From NCBI GenBank assembly GCA_002633005.1, contig NMRA01000292.1, positions 209,328 to 273,327 on the forward strand: a stretch of DNA of 64,000 nt, in the 5' to 3' direction. Position numbers and translations under genes: made by a program. Below the pieces are notes generated by a model. The model saw only the letters and a list, made by a program, of their open reading frames with translations. It made no database searches and was not told the DNA's origin. This document shows positions 1-11,121 of the stretch, in pieces. Within the stretch, counting starts at the first letter, position 1, and every line of letters starts with the position of its first letter. This DNA is from Phoronis australis (Eukaryota > Phoronida > Phoronidae).

Positions 1-55
1 TTATTTAAAGATTTTTGCAGATTTTGTTAATTAAAATTTAAACTCTTGTAGTGTC

Positions 56-300
56 TTACGAAGTTATACATATAGTGTTGACTGCCTCTAAATTTCTGCA
101 ATGGGCTTGAGTTTGGTTAATCTGGCACTGCTTTAGTGTTGAGGGCTGAAATACCAAGCCAGGACAAAAGTTCAAACCTGACGCAGCACTTTCTAAACTC
201 GACGCGCATTTTCCAAACTCGACGCGGCAAAATCCAAACTTGTTACAGCGTCGAGTTAAAACAGGCCGTGGAGAACACTGCAACATGTGTATTCGAGTAG
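56..300. repeat. short tandem motif region (AAACTCGACGCG-like)
   Basis: Between about 168 and 260 a motif close to AAACTCGACGCG recurs three to four times at roughly 22-bp spacing: after a variant at 173, at about 195, at about 216, and degenerate near 237. It is followed by GTTAAAACAGGCCGTGGAGA at about 255-275. A diverged copy of the same arrangement lies at 19275-19395, where two TCGC-ending units precede TTAAAACAGGTCGTGGAGA. This suggests a dispersed mobile element whose ends lie elsewhere. The open reading frame on the minus strand here is a by-product of the CpG-containing repeat and has no recognisable protein features. Confidence 0.45.
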
Positions 301-850
301 TGTAGTACGAAATTTGAAATATGAGAAAATACGCATTGAATAACTACCTACCAAAATTCTAGGACCGACTTTTTCAAACTTTTACAACTTGAACGATCGA
401 AAAACTTCCTTGTCAAAATACTTCTGCTAAGCATTGTGTACTGAATGACGTATTGATGTGCGAGAATGATTCAGTTCAAATTTCGCAGTCATGATTGCAT
501 TTCACGGCTTTGCATTGCTCTTGTTTAGTGATTGCTCATAGTCAGCATGTTGACATATTGTGAGCTATGTGTTGTGCTGCATTGGACGAGACCACCTGAG
601 TCTCTTTGGGATGTTGTCTTGTATTTACATGAGTATCTCTTCACTTGTAAGTGAGTGCACCTCTGCACTTTGTGTTGCTGGTGAGATAATTAGAGTAATT
701 TATTATACTTTCGGCCAATGACCATATTGTATATATACCCCCAATGAAATAAAACTTGAAATTGTTGTACTATGGTCTGAATGTTGTGATTGGCTACAAA
801 ATAAATGAAGAGACAGTTCACTTTTTGTGTACTGGAGCAATAATCTTTTA

Positions 851-930
851 CAGAGGTTCTGGATTTTGAAAACTAGTTTGATTTTGTTCTTCAGTGGAGA
901 AAACTGGTTCTCAGATTGCAAGACCCCTGT
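851..930. mobile_element. palindromic MITE, GAACCAGTTT family (copy 1)
   Basis: Arms near 852-882 (GTTCTGGATTTTGAAAACTA) and 893-930 (AACTGGTTCTC followed by GACCCCTGTA) are imperfect reverse complements around a short loop. The same arms recur at 36654-36752, 41590-41625, 49750-49832 and 59191-59272. No coding capacity. The element ends 76 bp upstream of the exon at 1007, so it sits in the intron of the cupin-like gene. Confidence 0.6.
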
Positions 931-1006
931 ATGAGACTATTAATTATCAGCATGCCATTCTAGTTTTAAAAAGTACTGATGCGTCAACTATCTTCTTGAA
1001 TTTCAG

Positions 1007-1145
1007 ATCGATAATGTGATGAATCCCTCGTGGCAGGCGCAAATCACGGGACGGAAAATGTGGATCCTGGAACCACCGTCTGAATGTTATTTTGAGTGTC
1101 CGTCTGCCAGTCATATGGAGACAGTACTGATGCCAGGTGATATTA
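1007..1145 (+). CDS. cupin/JmjC-like Fe(II)/2-oxoglutarate oxygenase, penultimate exon (partial gene)
   Basis: Seen: a TTTCAG acceptor at 1001-1006, then a frame reading I-D-N-V-M-N-P-S-W-Q-A-Q-I-T-G-R-K-M-W-I-L and on to MPGDI, then a donor GTAAGT at 1146. The exon ends one base into a codon. Family knowledge: in JmjC/cupin_8 oxygenases the iron is held by an H-x-D/E pair and a distal His. In JMJD6-like proteins H-I-D is followed by W-N-A-L-x-x-G-x-K-x-W. The exon starts at the I-D that would follow the His, so the Asp at 1010-1012 is a likely iron ligand. The Lys of GRKMW matches the position of the 2-oxoglutarate-binding Lys. The upstream exon carrying the His was not found in the first kilobase. 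Substrate (protein hydroxylation, demethylation or other) cannot be judged. ATG and GTG codons inside the exon are not starts. Confidence 0.72.
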
Positions 1146-2710
1146 GTAAGTACAGGCCTTATTATAGTAAATATCACTTTGACAACTATTCTAAAATAAT
1201 GACAATATTACAAAATCCAGAGAAAATAACGTAATTGGTTCTGGTTTGTGGTTTCTTTGAATATTGATGCTGCAGTGATGCAGTACATTTTTACTTGTCT
1301 TTATCAATAAAGAAAAAGTCATGTGATGCCACCTGAAATGAGTCGGGATCCTTTTTGTCCCAGCTTCATCTAATGCCAGCTGAATTGGGTTGGGATCCTT
1401 TTTAAGCAACGAGGTTCTGGTTTTGAGAAGTGTCTGGCATAGAGGAAAACCAAGTATGCTGTTTTTGTCCTAACGCCCACTGTAATAAATTCTCATGAAG
1501 CGAAGATAGAAAGATCGGATTAAAAATTCTTAAAAATTCTGAGAAATACTAATTGTAATTTGAATTTGAAAGAACTAACAACACAGTGTTGAAACGAGAG
1601 GTGGAGTGTCGAAGTTTTTGATTAAAGATTTTGGTGATTGCGTAATGTAATTTGTCTCTGCTGTCTGTGGTTTGCTTTGATTAATTAGAACAGTTAGCCC
1701 AAAATGTTTGTAACTGAACTGAAGTATGAAGTTGGTTGTTTGGACTTGACCTTAAAACTATTGTATTATGCGTCAACTGCGCTACTTATGCAATGGTATA
1801 TTGTTGTCCCCCACGGTGTGTTAGAGCGATGCGGCGGACACATTATTCACGGTCGTCTCACAATGATGCTGCGATATCCTCAAAAGGAAGCAGCAGATTT
1901 TATTCATATTTATTACTGAAGTGTAGTGGGACATCTCCAGGCTACAGTCGATTTCGGTTACCTTGGCATCATTCTCAAGGTCACAGTGAAAAAATCTAGT
2001 TCTTACCTAGAAAATGTTGTTAGCACAATATCTCCTTAAAGAAGCTGTAGATTTTGTTCATATTTTTGCCAACGTGAAAGTGGAATATCTTCAGGCGCCA
2101 GTTCATTCTGATGTCCTTGACATCATTTTCAAGGTCACCATGGGAAAATCAAGCTTTTATACAAGAAAATGTTCTAGGTGCGATATTTGTAGAAATAAGC
2201 TGAGGACTCTCTTCATATTGTGTACCAAGGTGTTGGTGGGATGTCTTGAGTTGCCAATGGATTTTGGTGACCTTGGCCTCATTTTCAAAGTCACTGTGTG
2301 AGAGAGAATCAAGTTTTTATTTGAAAATGTTCTTAGGGAAATATCTCCTGAAAGACAGAAATTTCTTCATTTTATGCTGTTCTATAGCCGTCAGTCAATT
2401 TTGGTGACCTTGATTTGATTTTCAAGGTCACAGGGAGAAAAGAAAGTTTTTATGTGAAAAATGTTGGCGGGTATTCCAAGAAGGAAGCTTTGGACTTTGG
2501 TCATATTTTGCACTGATGTATTGGCTGATCATTTGGATGCGCTAGTCGATTTCGGTGACCTTGACATGATTTTTCAAAGTCACAACACGAAAATAATTTT
2601 TTATGTGGAAAATGTGGTCTTGATATCTCAAGAAGGAAGCTGTAGGTGTTGCATTTGTGGTTGTGGAGAACAATTTAGTGGCTCTGTGACAAATGCTTGT
2701 TCTGTTTTAG
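1146..2710 (+). other. intron of the cupin-like gene, filled by a tandem repeat
   Basis: The intron has a GTAAGT donor (1146-1151) and a TCTGTTTTAG acceptor ending at 2710. About two thirds of it is the ~152-156-bp tandem repeat described separately. The open frames at 1704-2796 are repeat translations, apart from the last 86 bases, which are the terminal exon. Confidence 0.7.
1850..2640. repeat. ~155-bp tandem repeat with everted TGACCT/AGGTCA half-sites
   Basis: The landmark CAA(G/A)GTCAC recurs at 1976, 2130, 2286, 2423 and 2575, giving spacings of 154, 156, 137 and 152 bp. Each unit also carries GTGACCTTG or a close variant about 20 bases before the landmark, so each makes a short inverted pair (TGACCTTG...CAAGGTCA). 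Between landmarks the units share sequence such as GATATCTCCTTAAAGAAGC and TTTTGTTCATATTTT. About five diverged copies. Similar AGGTCA-bearing tandem repeats are, to my knowledge, common in mollusc and some other invertebrate genomes; AGGTCA is also the nuclear-receptor half-site. Confidence 0.8.
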
Positions 2711-2796
2711 TTGTGGTAGATACTAATGTCTGGGTACATGGGACGAGAGTGCTTGGAGATGACATCAGCATCTGCATTGGGTCTGAATTTGACTGA
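2711..2796 (+). CDS. cupin/JmjC-like Fe(II)/2-oxoglutarate oxygenase, terminal exon
   Basis: The first two bases complete the split Ile codon left by the exon ending at 1145. The exon then reads VVDTNVWVHGTRVLGDDISI, then CIGSEFD, and stops with TGA at 2794-2796. Joined to the previous exon it gives PGD-I-I-V-V-D-T-N-x-W-x-H-G-T, the end of a double-stranded beta-helix oxygenase fold. The His at 2737-2739 is the expected distal iron ligand. The acceptor is preceded by a T-rich tract. The exact phase match, the conserved PGD motif and the stop right after the last beta-strand support a true terminal exon. A candidate AATAAA lies at 3049-3054. Confidence 0.75.
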
Positions 2797-3090
2797 ACTG
2801 CTCCTGGTGAAAGGATGTATCTTCAGTTTAGATCACTGTTGGTGCAATTCTACCATTTCATACAACGCATTTTCCTTAAAGACCTAGTCAGTGTTACGTA
2901 TATCAAGCTGAAATCATAAACTTCAAACCGGTACAAATCAAGTTTGCGTCTTTGATTAATCCTGTTAAACAACCTATGATCTCCATTGGACAATATTGTG
3001 TAATCATGTTTAATTAGGAACAACTTGTTGTAGTTATCCATTAACCATAATAAAGGGTTCCAATCATAATGAACAAAAACAATGTTTTTC
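2797..3090 (+). other. probable 3' UTR of the cupin-like gene with AATAAA at 3049-3054
   Basis: Non-coding sequence directly after the TGA at 2794. A canonical AATAAA lies about 255 bases downstream of the stop, which is a plausible 3' end. The minus-strand frame at 2850-3092 has no domain features and is ignored. Confidence 0.45.
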
Positions 3091-3099
3091 AAAGATGTT

Positions 3100-6000
3100 G
3101 TTACACTGGGCTTTAAAAAATTATTTTCACGTAGTTATTTTTAATGACCATATTTTCATTTTTCCAATTACGAAATGATCCGTAATTGTTTATAAAATAA
3201 ATATTTTTAATTTCCAAAACTTTTAATTTGTTTCTAATCAGGGAGGAAATGTATACTGAATTTCTTGGAAAAATGATTTCTGTTGTACAGATTTGTGGAC
3301 ATGTTCTGCTAGCTATATCATTCCAGTAGCAAATAGTTTGGGTTATGGTATTTCATATAGTGATGAACGTAGCTGTAGCCATTTATGTTTTCAAATATTT
3401 TGTACCAAAGATTAGTAAGATTGTCGCCTAAAATTTTGTACCAGCTTCTCTGTATAGGTTCATCAAGTAGAAACCACTAATGTACTTTCTGTGCTCATGG
3501 GGTTAAATAGTTGATAACTTAACATAGTAACTATTTTAGCAACAAAATTGTTTCAAAAATAACTATTTAAATTGAGATAAGTTTCCAACTGATGAATCGT
3601 CCTAAGATGTTTATTTGTTCAATAGCTCAATAATCAAGTCATACCTTAAACGTTTTTCAATATCCATGAATTTGAAATGAACAGAAAATTTAATTTGGGC
3701 CATTCTATTTTGATGTGGATTGTGATATTTTTTGTTTTTGCAATGTATTAATCTAACTAAGGGTACAGGTTATAGAACTCTCTTGAAGCATTGGTTATAT
3801 GTCAGTGTGCTCATGTATCAGATATCAGAAAAACAAATTATAGGTGACGGAAATTTATTATAATCATGTCAATAAAGTTTGATGTCATTCCTAATTATAT
3901 ACTGTTGTATTCCTTTTTGGAGCAAACTTTAACTCAAGGAGATTTGTTAAGTACAGCTGTCTACTTGTGGTATATTTAAGTATAAAATTTTCAGAAGAAA
4001 AAAATTATAACATGGTCATGCTGTGATGTGGATGTAAAATATTAGTTAGAACTAATGCAACAGAATTGTATCAGTGATGTGATATGTTAACTATTTCTAG
4101 TTTGTGTACCCAGGTCTTTTAGGGGGTTGTTGATTCACACTCCTTCAAGGAGGATAGCATTGTGTGTCAACCTTCACTGAGGAACAGTGTGCAACTTACA
4201 ATTGTAAGGTGTTAATGGCTTATTGCTTGAGGATTTTTTTGGTAATTAAATGCTCTTCATTGTTGTTTTAATCACTTTTATTATTCGTCATGAAAGTTAT
4301 TAGCCCTTAATCCATTTTGTTGTGTCAGGCGTTATCAGGTACACAGGATTAAGGTATTATTGATTTTGAAAGCCAAAAATTAGAAGTAAACACCAGAGGA
4401 TAAACCAACACAATCCCAGTTGAAAATGTCATTGCAGTCTAGCAAACCTCAAGTGGCACACACAAGGCTGACATAATTCTAATTTAACTCAACTTAGTCA
4501 CAGTCCAGTGACTGAGATCAAAAACAAAATTCTAAATATGTAGGCAGTATATTCAAAAAAGTTTCATCTAGAGCCCAGATCCGGGCAGATCGCGTTCCCG
4601 TTTTTTTTTCTTTTTATAGAACAGAACTTCCGAACAGAAGGTACATACACCCGCATCCGCAACTTTAGGAGCGCCTGTACACGTACGCGCTTTGCCCAAT
4701 TCCCCGAGGCAACATATTGCCCCCCCCCCCNAAGTCCGACACTTGGGTTATTTTGGTTAAAATAGCCTTGCTATCCATTCGTTAATGCATCATACATTAT
4801 TGTTAACACAGAAGCTCCGTTTATGAAAGGAACATAATATCCTTACTCACTCAGTACCTAACATGCAAATTATAAACCGCCGTACAAAAGACGGATGCGA
4901 TCTCTGGTTATACTCAGCGGGACAAACATTCCTCCATACACTGACTGATGTCGCAAGGGGGATTCACTGCAACCACAAATTTCAAAGGTAATGTAACCCG
5001 CAAAAACGGATTGCAAAATGCGAGGGATTTCTAAGTGTGTTGGGAGGTCGAAATTAACTCAACGTATACAGGGCCGTGGTGAGTGGCGGAGGAAGGGTAA
5101 CACGCCCTGCAGTAATTTAGGAGTATCGGGAAGGGTTTTTTAATAGAGACAAGGGAAGGCACGAAATTTGAAGCAAGGGGCGAAAGTGGTGACGATCGGG
5201 GTGGTGCAAAACTTAATGACGTTAAATTTGCTCTTTAGTCTGTCCCTTAATAGTTTTCACGTTCCTTCGAGCCTGTGTAAAACCTGGAGCGGTAAGTCTC
5301 TGATATCACACAAGACTTCGTTAAATATCGCCATACATTGCAAGCGAAGCACGTCAACACACAAGCGTATAAATTTTGTGATGGGACTGCGTATTATGAC
5401 TAGCTGTATGAAGACTGGCGTCAAGATACAGCTAGGAATCGAATTGTGTTAATTTTATATAGACCTCGAAATTTCACACAACCAGGATACTTCTGCTCCG
5501 CTCGTCACCTCGTCACGGTAACTTGATCAAAAGCAAAATCTGAGTCAACCGACACTTTTTTGCCTGTTACAGTCGTTTAAGTGAAAAAAAAAACAATGCA
5601 ATAAGCGTTAACTTTTTTCGTCAGTCTCCGACTTTTGTAACAAAGAAAAATCTGTGATCGACTTGCTAACAGTAGGTTAATAGAATTTGCTAAATTTTGA
5701 GATATCTTTCGGAGGATAATGACAATTTCGCAGAAGCAAAATTTTCAGAGAAATTTGTTTTGGTGATAATAAAATACTAAAAACTTATAACGAAACGAAA
5801 CAATTTTCTAGATTTTTTTGATGTACACGACTTCGTGGAAGAACAGCTGAGTGAATCCGAATCGGTGAAAACAGAAATTTGACAATAGGCGACGCTCTAT
5901 CTCATGGCACTGAAAGCCGTCGCGGCAATCGTTCTGCAAATTTAGCACTGAAGTGCAGTTGATAAGAGAACTACCGCAGCTCTCGTAAGAATTGATTTGA

Positions 6001-7000
6001 TTGGAGTAATGAGAATGCCTATACAAGCTGTGAGACAAGAACATTACCCCTGTGTCAAAAATAATAGGCCATTTAATCAAACAAAATCTGGTCAATTAGA
6101 CCATCCTATAACACAGTTTCTGTCATTTAAAAAATGCCCACGTTTGAAAATAGCATTTGCATTCTTTGCATAAGGAAGCAAACTAACTGTCAAAATGATT
6201 TCGAATGACTTCAGAATCACCGTGACAGTGAAGAAACATCAACAATTACTTAATGACTTTATCCAAAGTTCTTAAACTTCAAAACAAAAATAAATGCCCT
6301 TAACATAGTTCACAACGTAACAACATTTTGTGTTTGGTGTGCCTAAAACTGACGTCATTTCTTGATGTTTTGGATAATGTACTGCACCCTCCTCATGAGA
6401 GTGATCCACGACATTAAGAACCAATTGATTCATCCGTTCAGATGCACATGTTTACACTAGCTCAGTTGATTTCACTGTTCCTTTGCCATACAAAATGCAC
6501 TGCAACTGAATGTAGCAATAATTACCTACATTAACTATCACCTCGTGTCTACACTGCATGGAGAGGCATTGAAAAAGGTATAATTACGACTGTTTAAAAC
6601 AAATCAGGAAATTTCTACTAGCTGAAAATTGGTGGAACGTCTATGAAAAACCTTTGGGGTCATTTTAAAGTAACTATAACCCCCTCAGCCCGTTAAACCC
6701 ATGGAGGCAGACTTTTATTTCAGACCAGTTCTGCTATAAAATTCAGACGATAACTGGTATTTGTGTTAGAAAACCACAGTGAGAATCCACTTTCAAAAAT
6801 GGAAAAGAGACTGTAAATGCCTCATACCAACTAGAACTGACGGTAAAGACAGACGAGCCAAGGTAATCTACTGAAAAAAGCATAGAAACCAGAGGGTAAT
6901 CTACCCCATCCTTCAGGGTGAGAATTAATTTAAAAGTGAAAAAAGCAAAATATTCCAAATTCACAGTGAGCTCTCTCCAGCCGTCAGCTAGATGCTTCTA
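3100..7000. other. AT-rich intergenic DNA, no supported gene
   Basis: No convincing coding segment. A more GC-rich patch at about 4570-5560 contains a poly-C run (4721-4730) and a single N at 4731, and holds a 94-codon plus-strand frame (5168-5452) without recognisable domains. The 95-codon minus-strand frame at 5808-6095 is likewise unsupported. AATAAA-like strings are frequent but expected at this base composition. Confidence 0.5.
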
Positions 7001-7002
7001 AA

Positions 7003-8001
7003 CGCCTCAAGAATAATGATGATATCGTTATTCGCCGCGCCGACAAGTCTGCCCAGTATGTTATTTTAAACAAAGATGGCTATTCCGATAAACTGAGTCT
7101 ACTTGTATGTGACCCTACCAAGTTTACCAGCATTAGTCGGACACCCCTCATTGAGCTTAAACGTGAATATTGAATCGTCACATTAAGGCTATAAATGCTG
7201 AGGCTGGTTGTCGCATTTTCTCTGAAATTGAAGGTGATTACTCCGAAGGTTATCTCTATGGTAACCTCAAAATACACAAAAAGATGTACTTATACGGCCG
7301 AAAATATCCCAATTCCTGACGCTTAAGTACAAGACATTGAAGCATCTTCACAACATCATAAAGCCGTACATTCAGAGCTGTTACTTCATTAAATCTCGTG
7401 AGAATTTCGTTGATATTTTACCAACCTATATCGCTTGACGCTGAGTCTTTGTTCACCAACGTACCGGTTGATGAGACCATTGCTATCATTTTGGATAGTG
7501 TATACCGTCACCCACATTTAAAGCCACCCGACATTTCACCAACTCGTATGAGCGAGTTGCTGACCATCTGAACAACCAAAGTACCGTTTCGCTCTATAAA
7601 TGGAAAATTGTTCTTGCAAAAAATGGTGTGAGCATAGGCTCTACTCTGGGTACAACTTTTCGGAATTTTATATGTCTGAAGTAGAAAAAAGGGCCAGCAA
7701 TGTGATTGGTGATATTCCTATCTATGTACCGTCGATGTGTAGATGATATTTTTATTTATTGTGGTTTTGATGACTGGTTATCAGAGAGTGATGAAATTGA
7801 GCATCACTCTGTATTGAAGTTTACCGGCCACGAGCTTTCTGTAGATGACAAGATTCCGTTTTTGGACGTTCTTGTGAACCATTCTCCAACTGAATTTTCT
7901 ACATCAGTTTATCACAAGCCTGCTGGTAAAGCTTTCTGTCTTCACGTCAAAAGCGAATGTCCTCAGGGGTATAAGGTAGAGAGCACCGCCTGTCCATTGT
8001 A
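7003..8001 (+). pseudogene. degenerate Penelope-like element reverse transcriptase
   Basis: Family landmarks appear in order but in different frames: DIVIRRADKSAQYVIL near 7020-7070, GYLYGNLKIHK near 7249-7281 (the YG-L-x-KIHK motif of Penelope-like elements), DAESLFTNVPVDETI near 7439-7483 (RT motif A region), NGVSIGSTLGT near 7622-7655 (motif B region), CVDDIF near 7738-7755 (catalytic Asp pair, motif C), and FLDVLV near 7861-7878 followed by STSVYHKPAGKAFC. Several frameshifts and stops separate them, so the copy is dead. No GIY-YIG endonuclease could be read after 8001. The order of motifs and the FLDVLV...YxKP block favour Penelope-like elements over non-LTR LINEs. Confidence 0.85.
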
Positions 8002-8108
8002 AAACCTATAGCACAAATGAATGGTGACAGGCTGACAACGTCCATGAAACAGCCACTACTACCAAGCCATTTAGCATCACTCTACGGCGAATCACAATTG
8101 ATACACAA

Positions 8109-8600
8109 TCATCCCAAACCTTCAGGCGGATAATCCATCAGATTGGCAAACTGAAAATGAAACCAATTATTACATACAGTGTGCATATTGTAGCTCTTCA
8201 TGAGAATCAATTGCAAGGTCATAGTGTGAACAAATGTTCCTAGCATTATTGCCCAAAATGTACTTGGTATTTCCCAATCCTTGTGATTTACAGCTCTCTT
8301 CTGACTTAAGTGCAATGTTGCAAGATTAGCAATGCCAGGTTTGCACATCTTGGACAATTTCTCAAGTTTGCCGCAAAGGCACTCCACAGTTGTTGGATCA
8401 GAGGCTGCTGTGAACAAAATTGTTTTTGACAAAGCCACATGGTCTATAAGCGGCTTTTGGAATTTTCTCATCCAGCGAAACCACCCTTTTGGCGTGACGT
8501 GCTCATCATCTTGCAACATAGGCCTTAAACCGTACAGACAGTAGGCCGGCCCTATCATGTCGCACTTCCTGGCCTTACAGCATTGCCTCGTTAATCCCAA
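8109..8600 (-). CDS. unrecognised 163-codon open frame (possible TE fragment)
   Basis: An uninterrupted minus-strand frame starting MGLTRQCCKARKCDMIGPAY and ending at 8109. It is rich in Cys, Trp and Lys, contains a KGWFRWMRKF segment and a hydrophobic stretch FWAIMLGTFVHTMTLQLI, and has no signal peptide. It starts about 110 bases past the dead Penelope fragment, on the opposite strand, and about 80 bases before a nested repeat. The setting suggests part of a transposable element, but an exon of a cellular gene or chance is possible. I do not recognise the family. Confidence 0.3.
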   Translation of the reverse strand: MGLTRQCCKARKCDMIGPAYCLYGLRPMLQDDEHVTPKGWFRWMRKFQKPLIDHVALSKTILFTAASDPTTVECLCGKLEKLSKMCKPGIANLATLHLSQKRAVNHKDWEIPSTFWAIMLGTFVHTMTLQLILMKSYNMHTVCNNWFHFQFANLMDYPPEGLG

Positions 8601-8674
8601 ATCGAATGATTACCACCCAGAAATTCGAGACTGAGCTCCATCGAAAGCGTCTATAAACTCATTTATCGCTATAA

Positions 8675-8910
8675 AATTGATCTCAACATGTTCCTTTTTT
8701 TCAGATGAGAAGTGACTTCTTGGTTTGCAAAACCATGGGCGGTGCAGCACTGAAAAAATGGGGAGGGACTATAGCCCCTCCCCCCCATAGACCGCGGACG
8801 ACACGGCACTGAAAATAGTGGGTGGCTATAGCTCAACGTCCCCCCCCAACCTCCTATCGTGCGCCGCCCATCATAATAGGGCTGGTAATCGTTGAGACCA
8901 TGCTCCGTGC
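8675..8910. mobile_element. nested insertion: GGCGGC-ended MITE dimer inside another dispersed repeat
   Basis: The inner element spans about 8733-8873. It starts CATGGGCGGTGCAGCACTGA and ends GTGCGCCGCCCAT, with a second internal CGGCACTGAAA start at about 8800, so it is two copies head to tail. The surrounding sequence (GATGAGAAGTGACTTCTTGG at 8704-8723 and GAGACCATGCTCC near 8896) matches 50312-50405, where no GGCGGC element is present. The minus-strand open frame here is a repeat translation. Confidence 0.65.
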
Positions 8911-9173
8911 TAAAATGATAGTGCCGTGACAAACCATCTTGCAGTGGCTGGTCTCAACTAGTGACGAGCTGCAACTGCCAGCTTTTTCTAAGCCCTGAAA
9001 TCACCTCCAATTTGACTAAACAATTTGAGCCTTGAAAACAGTAGTCTAGATCGCTTTTGTTGTTTTTATAGTGCCCATTGAACTGATAATCTACGGTGCG
9101 ACCCAGCTCTAAAATGTTTTGCCGCTCTCGGGTAATGATACGCAAATTCAAAACGGCTGATGGACATCTGGCT

Positions 9174-9250
9174 CCTACCAGGAACCTCCTGGTAGGAACT
9201 TCCTGGTCGTTGTAATTGACAGAAACATCCTGGTCGTTGTAATTCGATAA
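9174..9250. repeat. small hairpin plus direct repeat
   Basis: CTACCAGGAACCTCCTGGTAG at about 9176-9196 can fold into a hairpin. It is followed by two copies of CCTGGTCGTTGTAATT (about 9208 and 9229) separated by a few bases. No gene association seen. Confidence 0.5.
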
Positions 9251-9499
9251 TTTGATGGTTACACTGAACCATGAAGTCCCTCTAAACTTTTTGAATGAAC
9301 CTAGCCAAACAAATGCGGTGTCGCCGGCATTGACTTAAGTGTTAAAATACGTACTTAATTTTTAAAATACGCTATTGGTACAGAATTATCGAAAATGATT
9401 TCACACTGCCACTAAATAAAAATTCAGTGTTTGAAACACCTGGAAATTTATCTTTTATTAAAAACTTTTAAAGTTAGCTAAAAGTATCCAAATTTAGCT

Positions 9500-9990
9500 A
9501 ACTCCGGAACATCCGGGTCATGTCTTGTCTCAAAAACGTCTGATCACAATCATAATATGCTTTATGCACTATTCTGCAAAACACTGTTAGGAATTAGTTT
9601 TAAAAAATGTCCCACTTTTTCATGAGGGGTGTCAATAAATAGGATATTTATGATTTTCTGAAAAAGGCAAAAGTTGCATATCAAAATAAAATGGTAATTT
9701 AGAAATTCATATCATTTTTACCGTTGTTATTGCTATGAATGTACGCTTCTTTTTGCAATATTTCAATAAAGGCGTGGTCACGTGACTCATTTAATGAGTA
9801 ATTGGCATAAAGTTAAAAATCAAAAATTCTACGGGCTTTCTTCTTTCAGAAAATATATACTTTTACTGTGTTAAAATCTATACTTCTGTTAGCACTTGGC
9901 TGAATACACAGGTAGGGTTCTACGTTACCACAAAAACATCTTTGAGTTGAAGCATAGAACTTTGCCAAGGTAACACTGCATGGTCCATGG
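9500..9990. repeat. long dispersed repeat (copy A; copy B at 38720-39200)
   Basis: This stretch is collinear with 38720-39200. Shared landmarks in order include ATATGCTTTA(T/C)(G/A)CA, CAAAACA(C/T)T(G/A)TTAGGAAT(T/C)(A/G)TTTTAAAA, AATAGGAT(A/G)TTTA, ATCAAA(A/T)TCTAC(G/A)GGCTTTC and GTTAAAATCT. Both are non-coding and diverged, so this is an old dispersed element about 0.5 kb long. A further related start (GTTATGTAGGATACTAGA) lies at about 30796. Confidence 0.6.
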
Positions 9991-10698
9991 TGATCAGTAG
10001 TGCAGAGATTTCTAGAAATTCTGGCTCCGCACATTTCGTGGTCCTTCCGACGTTGGTTTCGATACATTGTGTTGAATGACGTCATCGCCACAGGACTCCG
10101 CAACCTTCAATGAGCTTATTGTGTTCGTGAAAACATAATCGATCAATACAGGGTTTGGAAAAAAGTAGATATACCAAAGCAAGTTAAATTAAGAAATGAT
10201 TACATCTATTTTGTCACACGTACGAATAGAACCCAAACAAAAATATCCATTGACTCACCGAGTTAAAGAAAAGTCTCACCAGGGGACTAAATAGACTTGC
10301 ACAGTACTGAGGTAACACTTACGCCGCTCAGTCGAAGGTGTGCCTTTTCGTTTTCATTCCCCACAAAAGGTGACCGGGAGTGTTCTATGTCGTCATTCGG
10401 TCAAAGCTATATAAAAAAAACAAAAAAATAAAGAGCGAAGCCCAAATAAACACATGGATGAAAGGTAATACCAGTGAGCAACAGTGAACCAAGCAAGATA
10501 GCATGTCCTGAGTCACACTCTGTCCACCCAATGAGCTATACCGGCTGTATTGGTCCACTGTAGATGATTCTCATTTGAAGCACTATGTGCTTGATCACCT
10601 CGGTTCAGCAAACTTGAATGATAAATCCATTACGATCTCCACTATACAAACAAAATGGATTAGTTAGCTGACAGTTCCAATGTTCCACCTGTAACGAC

Positions 10699-10862
10699 AC
10701 AGGGGCGGATCCAGGATATATTAAAAGGGGGGGGGGTCGGGTCAACGATTGTTTTAAAAAGGGGTCCAAGTCAACAATTTGAAAATTCTAGATTTGATTA
10801 CACTAAAATCAAATGAAAAAGAGAGTCCAGACCCAATTGACGCCCTCTGGATCCGCCTATGC
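10699..10862. mobile_element. MITE with GGGCGGATCCAG terminal inverted repeats
   Basis: The left end ACAGGGGCGGATCCAGGA (10699-10716) and the right end CCCTCTGGATCCGCCTATG (10843-10861) are reverse complements over about 14 bases. The ~130-bp interior has a poly-G run and no coding capacity. This end sequence is typical of small non-autonomous DNA transposons. Confidence 0.6.
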
Positions 10863-11121
10863 TACAGCAATAAAAAAGAACTGGTTCTGAAATCTCACAT
10901 ATGGTGTCAAACTAAAAGGAGTCTTGTCCATTATAAACGGATTAGACGCCACGGTGGGTTCTCCGGTGTGCTATCTTGGGAAATGTCACTCTTTTACTCA
11001 CAAAAAATCGGAGTGAGAAGGTTTTACATGTTATGGAGTGAATATTTCGACTGAACATGATTCGAATATAACTGCTTTACGCTTAACTTATTTTGGCCAA
11101 ACTGAGACAAATTTTATAACA

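Noticed and set aside
1704-2640. Overlapping plus-strand open frames of 71-111 codons
   Set aside because: They translate the ~155-bp tandem repeat. Only the last 86 bases of the frame ending at 2796 are an exon.
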